Source: Candidatus Woesearchaeota archaeon (GTDB lineage: Archaea > Nanobdellota > Nanobdellia > Woesearchaeales > GW2011-AR15). From it: DNA of 64,000 nucleotides. The stretch spans positions 264,731-328,730 of the forward strand of contig JAFGJW010000006.1 in assembly GCA_016928835.1 (NCBI GenBank). The letters run 5' to 3'. A program made the position numbers and the translations under genes. Under the pieces are notes generated by a model. It ran no database searches and was not told the DNA's origin. It saw only the letters and a list, made by a program, of their open reading frames with translations. Below are positions 61,221 to 64,000 of the stretch, in pieces. The first letter of the stretch is position 1. Each line of letters opens with the position of its first letter.

Positions 61221-61493
61221 TTACAACCTGTAAACAGTATCGTTTTCTCTTACTGCTTCCTGAACCCTCATACCAATTTCGGCCCCTTTTTTGGCTTCAT
61301 TAATGTTCTTATGATCAATCTGCATAGAATCTACTTTTTGTTCAAAGTCGGTTGTGTGGCCTTTTATTCTTATTGTATCTCCAACATTAAGTTTGTCTTT
61401 TGTCAATTTAATTACAGCAACGCCTATCCTACTGAAGAAATGTGTCACTTCACCAATTTCTTTGCCTTGAACTTCTTGGACTACTTCTTCCAT
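61221..61493 (-). CDS. EF-Tu domain II-like protein
   Basis: The 90-residue protein is a small beta-barrel: VTHFFSRIGVAVIKL, LNVGDTIRIKGHTTDFEQKV, and KGAEIGMRVQEAVRENDTVY resemble domain II of translation factors (EF-Tu, IF2). Similar short proteins are labelled translation elongation factor-like and have no GTPase domain. It lies two bases before tatA, in the same operon. Its connection to export is unclear. Confidence 0.75.
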   Translation of the reverse strand: MEEVVQEVQGKEIGEVTHFFSRIGVAVIKLTKDKLNVGDTIRIKGHTTDFEQKVDSMQIDHKNINEAKKGAEIGMRVQEAVRENDTVYRL

Positions 61494-61545
61494 TATCTCA
61501 CCCCCATAAGAATAAAGTAAAAGGGATATTTAAATGTTTAGAAAA

Positions 61546-63783
61546 TCAGTTTGGGAATACATTTAAAAAATCTTCAAAGGTTTTATTGCAGTATGTTTGT
61601 ATCTGCTCTTCATATGCAATCTTTTCTGCTGGTGGTTTTGTATAATCGTACTTTGGAAGTCCTCTTATCATGTCTGGCCAATAAAATAGGCATACCAGAT
61701 AGTTTTCTTCACACTCCTTGCTGTATTTGATTTCTGGTTTGATTATTGGTGGGCTAACAAGTAGGTCAGAACCGTATTCAGCAATATACTCAATTACTTC
61801 ATAGCTTCCGTTCTCATCAAGAAAAACTGTAACTGTTTTTTGATCTTTTAAGTCATCATATTTATTGAATAATGAAATTAAAAACTTATATTCTCCTGTT
61901 GGTAATCCTGTTAAACTAACTGGAATATAAATGTCCTTACCTATGTATTCGTTGGAAGGAATAAGTGGGTCTGGGCAATACTTATTTGGAATTAGGTTCC
62001 CGTTTAAATCATAAGTGAAAAATTCAGTACAGTACCTTACATCATTATGTGTATGATTTATATCAATTCCTAGCTCTTTAGAATGAACGTTAACAGTATA
62101 TTCTGCAGGTTCTTTCCCAAGGTTAGTGAGAAATAAGTAAAAACAGGAGATGCCGTCACCAAATTTTCTGTGGTAGTCTCTGCTCCCTATTTGGTAAATT
62201 ACTATTTCGTGATTTTTCATTGTAACTTCAACACCCAAATAATGGTCTTTTTGAACATGCGCCCCTTCACTGCTCCCATTTAATGTTAGATGAAGATTAT
62301 AGATATTATGTTCAAAATCAACGTGCAGGGGAATGTTTATTTCAATCTCCTGTAGTTTTATTGTCTTTGGGTCAAACTTGCCCAAATCAATTACTTGGTC
62401 TTTTAGATTAAGGCCCTGTCTCAAATATCCTTGGAAATCAACTGCTAGTGTAACATTTTCAATTGCTTTGTTTAACAAATTTCCAAACTCTAAGGTCAAA
62501 ACTATATTTGAAGACGGTTTTACTCTAAATGTGCCCAAGAAATTTGGATTCTCTGCCACCACATAGTATTGGCCTCTCCTAAAGTTTTTCCTGACACTTT
62601 CGGGTATGCCATCTGGAAACATTAATTCATATTTTTGTATGTCTTTTTTTATTTCGATGTTCATCGTTGAATACTCATCCAAGACTTTCCTTTTATATTC
62701 TTCACAGGTTTGGATTCCATCGTGATCATGAGGACTCCAATGATTCTTTTCCTCTTCAGTACATGGGGCTTCAAAATAAGCAGTTGGATAGCATTTGGCT
62801 CTGGATTCGTAATTAAGCATGGAACCATCAATTTCAATTAATGTATTTTCTGGTTTGGGAGCACAAGTGTCATATGGGTAATGGATAAATTTATCAAAAG
62901 TCATTAATAATTGTAGTTTCTCTCTTTCTGTAGGGTTTGGGTTTTTTATTAAACTTTGTCCGTAAGGGGTTAATTCAATTGGATAAAAGAATGCCGCTTC
63001 ACCTAACTTAAGATAGTGTGTTCCATTCTGAATTCCCTTAACTTCTTCACCATTTATTGTAGCGCTTAAGTGAATAATCTTAAATCCTGTGTCATTTTTT
63101 GCGATTAAGTTTTTCTTTACAGGATGCTGGGAGATATACTTTTTCAACGCATCTTTTTTTGCTTGTTCTTCAGTTTCAACAGGTGCCAATATCTCAACAG
63201 GACATTCTATATTATCTACTTGGTCTTCTTCTTCTGGAATTGCTCCGCCCCATTTGTATGCATTGTATTCAATGAATTCATATGTTTTTCCAGTATAATT
63301 CAAATCAGCTATTGCATTGACAACTAATCTGTGCGTTGCATCGTGATCAACATGGCCGCCCTCGTATGCGTGTACATATACAGCATCAGGATTCACGTCC
63401 TCTATTATTCTCTTTATCCTGTTTGTCTCGTTCTGTACATCTACTTCAAATATAAACCCAAGATCATCGTACTCTAAAAAGAGTATGTCCTCTTCTTTGA
63501 CTCCTAAAACACCAAGCGCTTCTATTGTCTCATTTTTTCTGACGCTTGCCTCAAATGCCCCGTGGCCGAATTCTTTTGGCGCGCCGTCTGTTGTTACTAC
63601 AACTGTAACATTCACACCAGAATTAATTGCTCTGTTAATCAAGATGCCGGGGCCAATGACTTCATCGTCTTCGTGTGCTGCAATAACTAGGATATTCTTG
63701 CTTAGATCAAGGTTTGCGGATTTTTTTGTAGGGACGCAAGAAACAAGTAGAATAACCTGAATCAGAATTAAAATCCTTTTCAT
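61546..63783 (-). CDS. Exported lipoprotein with N-terminal PIG-L/LmbE deacetylase domain
   Basis: The 745-residue protein has a signal ending in LLVSC (lipobox, Cys16), so it is probably lipid-anchored outside the cell. Residues of about 28-210 are a PIG-L/LmbE deacetylase: AHEDDEV (37 region; usually AHPDDE) and EGGHVDHDATH carry the zinc ligands. It would remove acetyl groups from N-acetylglucosamine-type sugars. The remaining 530 residues have beta-rich domains and several cysteines; a part near 385-520 resembles NEW3/COG1470-type surface domains. It is the last leftward gene in the window. Confidence 0.82.
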   Translation of the reverse strand: MKRILILIQVILLVSCVPTKKSANLDLSKNILVIAAHEDDEVIGPGILINRAINSGVNVTVVVTTDGAPKEFGHGAFEASVRKNETIEALGVLGVKEEDILFLEYDDLGFIFEVDVQNETNRIKRIIEDVNPDAVYVHAYEGGHVDHDATHRLVVNAIADLNYTGKTYEFIEYNAYKWGGAIPEEEDQVDNIECPVEILAPVETEEQAKKDALKKYISQHPVKKNLIAKNDTGFKIIHLSATINGEEVKGIQNGTHYLKLGEAAFFYPIELTPYGQSLIKNPNPTEREKLQLLMTFDKFIHYPYDTCAPKPENTLIEIDGSMLNYESRAKCYPTAYFEAPCTEEEKNHWSPHDHDGIQTCEEYKRKVLDEYSTMNIEIKKDIQKYELMFPDGIPESVRKNFRRGQYYVVAENPNFLGTFRVKPSSNIVLTLEFGNLLNKAIENVTLAVDFQGYLRQGLNLKDQVIDLGKFDPKTIKLQEIEINIPLHVDFEHNIYNLHLTLNGSSEGAHVQKDHYLGVEVTMKNHEIVIYQIGSRDYHRKFGDGISCFYLFLTNLGKEPAEYTVNVHSKELGIDINHTHNDVRYCTEFFTYDLNGNLIPNKYCPDPLIPSNEYIGKDIYIPVSLTGLPTGEYKFLISLFNKYDDLKDQKTVTVFLDENGSYEVIEYIAEYGSDLLVSPPIIKPEIKYSKECEENYLVCLFYWPDMIRGLPKYDYTKPPAEKIAYEEQIQTYCNKTFEDFLNVFPN

Positions 63784-63910
63784 AAATCAAGTTGAAAAAC
63801 TTAAATTTAAAAATTTATTCATAAAAAAAGAAATCAAAAATGTAACTTAGTCTTATTCAAGGCTTTAAGCGTTAAGAATCCCTGATGTTTAAATACATAT
63901 CGAAATGGGA

Positions 63911-63918
63911 TATAAATA
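63911..63918 (+). promoter_or_regulatory. TATA box in the right-edge intergenic region
   Basis: TATAAATA follows CGAAATGGGA (a possible BRE) in the 217-base region after 63783. A rightward transcript would start near 63940. A TTG at 63987, with GAGGT 9 bases upstream, may open a gene that continues past the window (first codons L/M-A-D-K). Apart from this I see nothing in the region. Confidence 0.35.
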
Positions 63919-64000
63919 AGGCTAATTAAGCGAACTAACTATTTATCCTATCTAATTCTGTCAATTACTGTGAGAGGTAGGATAAATTGGCAGACAAAAA

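Noticed and set aside
1..64000. tRNA or rRNA genes in the gaps
   Set aside because: All gaps are short and I saw no cloverleaf arms or conserved T-loop sequence in them. A covariance-model scan would be decisive; I could not run one.

Overview
The window is an archaeal chromosome segment, most likely from a DPANN lineage of the Woesearchaeota/Pacearchaeota type; that placement is an inference from gene content, not from a tree. Archaeal markers are Hjc resolvase, FEN1 with a C-terminal PCNA-binding motif, NreA, Orc1/Cdc6, the proteasome ATPase PAN, tRNA-splicing endonuclease, Trm5, NAC alpha, Sec61 beta and an archaeal TyrRS. The DNA is AT-rich and densely coded. Many first genes have a TATA box about 27 bases before the start codon, which suggests leaderless transcripts, while internal operon genes often have GGTGA-type ribosome binding sites. 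No rRNA, tRNA, CRISPR array or insertion sequence was recognised, and no gene-free stretch reaches 300 bases.

Layout. 1-3.45 kb: antiporter tail, Hjc, an eIF2B-like protein and a double-domain ThyX. 3.49-8.04 kb: all activities of the bacterial-type ADP-heptose pathway plus a GT9 glycosyltransferase. 8.1-22.5 kb: a surface-glycan region with a compact E1-type thiamine-diphosphate enzyme, a radical SAM/SPASM protein, an SDR, glycosyltransferases, four sugar epimerases or dehydratases, and an RmlA-RmlB-RfbH set that predicts a dTDP-3,6-dideoxyhexose. It also holds a large secreted calcium-binding-repeat protein. 22.6-42.2 kb: mostly information processing and proteolysis (TyrRS; TldD/TldE/M24/M29 peptidases; PAN; Trm5; FEN1; EndA; RNase Z; Orc1/Cdc6; NreA), with a deletion scar at 38.9 kb. 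42.2-51.4 kb: Nudix, pyrophosphatase, membrane proteins, and a Sec61 beta-NAC-helical proteins-MinD operon. 51.4-56.9 kb: a patchy accessory stretch with a membrane-anchored nuclease-like protein, gene remnants, small regulators and a toxin-antitoxin pair.

57-61.5 kb is the most striking locus. A radical SAM enzyme of the AmmeMemoRadiSam family carries a twin-arginine signal. It is co-transcribed with a membrane iron-sulfur protein, lies divergent from a membrane-anchored Memo-AMMECR1 fusion, and sits next to minimal TatC and TatA genes. I infer an AmmeMemoRadiSam system working on the outer face of the membrane, with its own Tat exporter and electron donor. A PIG-L-type lipoprotein deacetylase closes the window.

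Two genes, nreA and a GNAT acetyltransferase, are each broken by one extra base in an A-run. These could be assembly errors, real mutations or slippage sites. Functional assignments rest on motifs read by eye; no database search was run.
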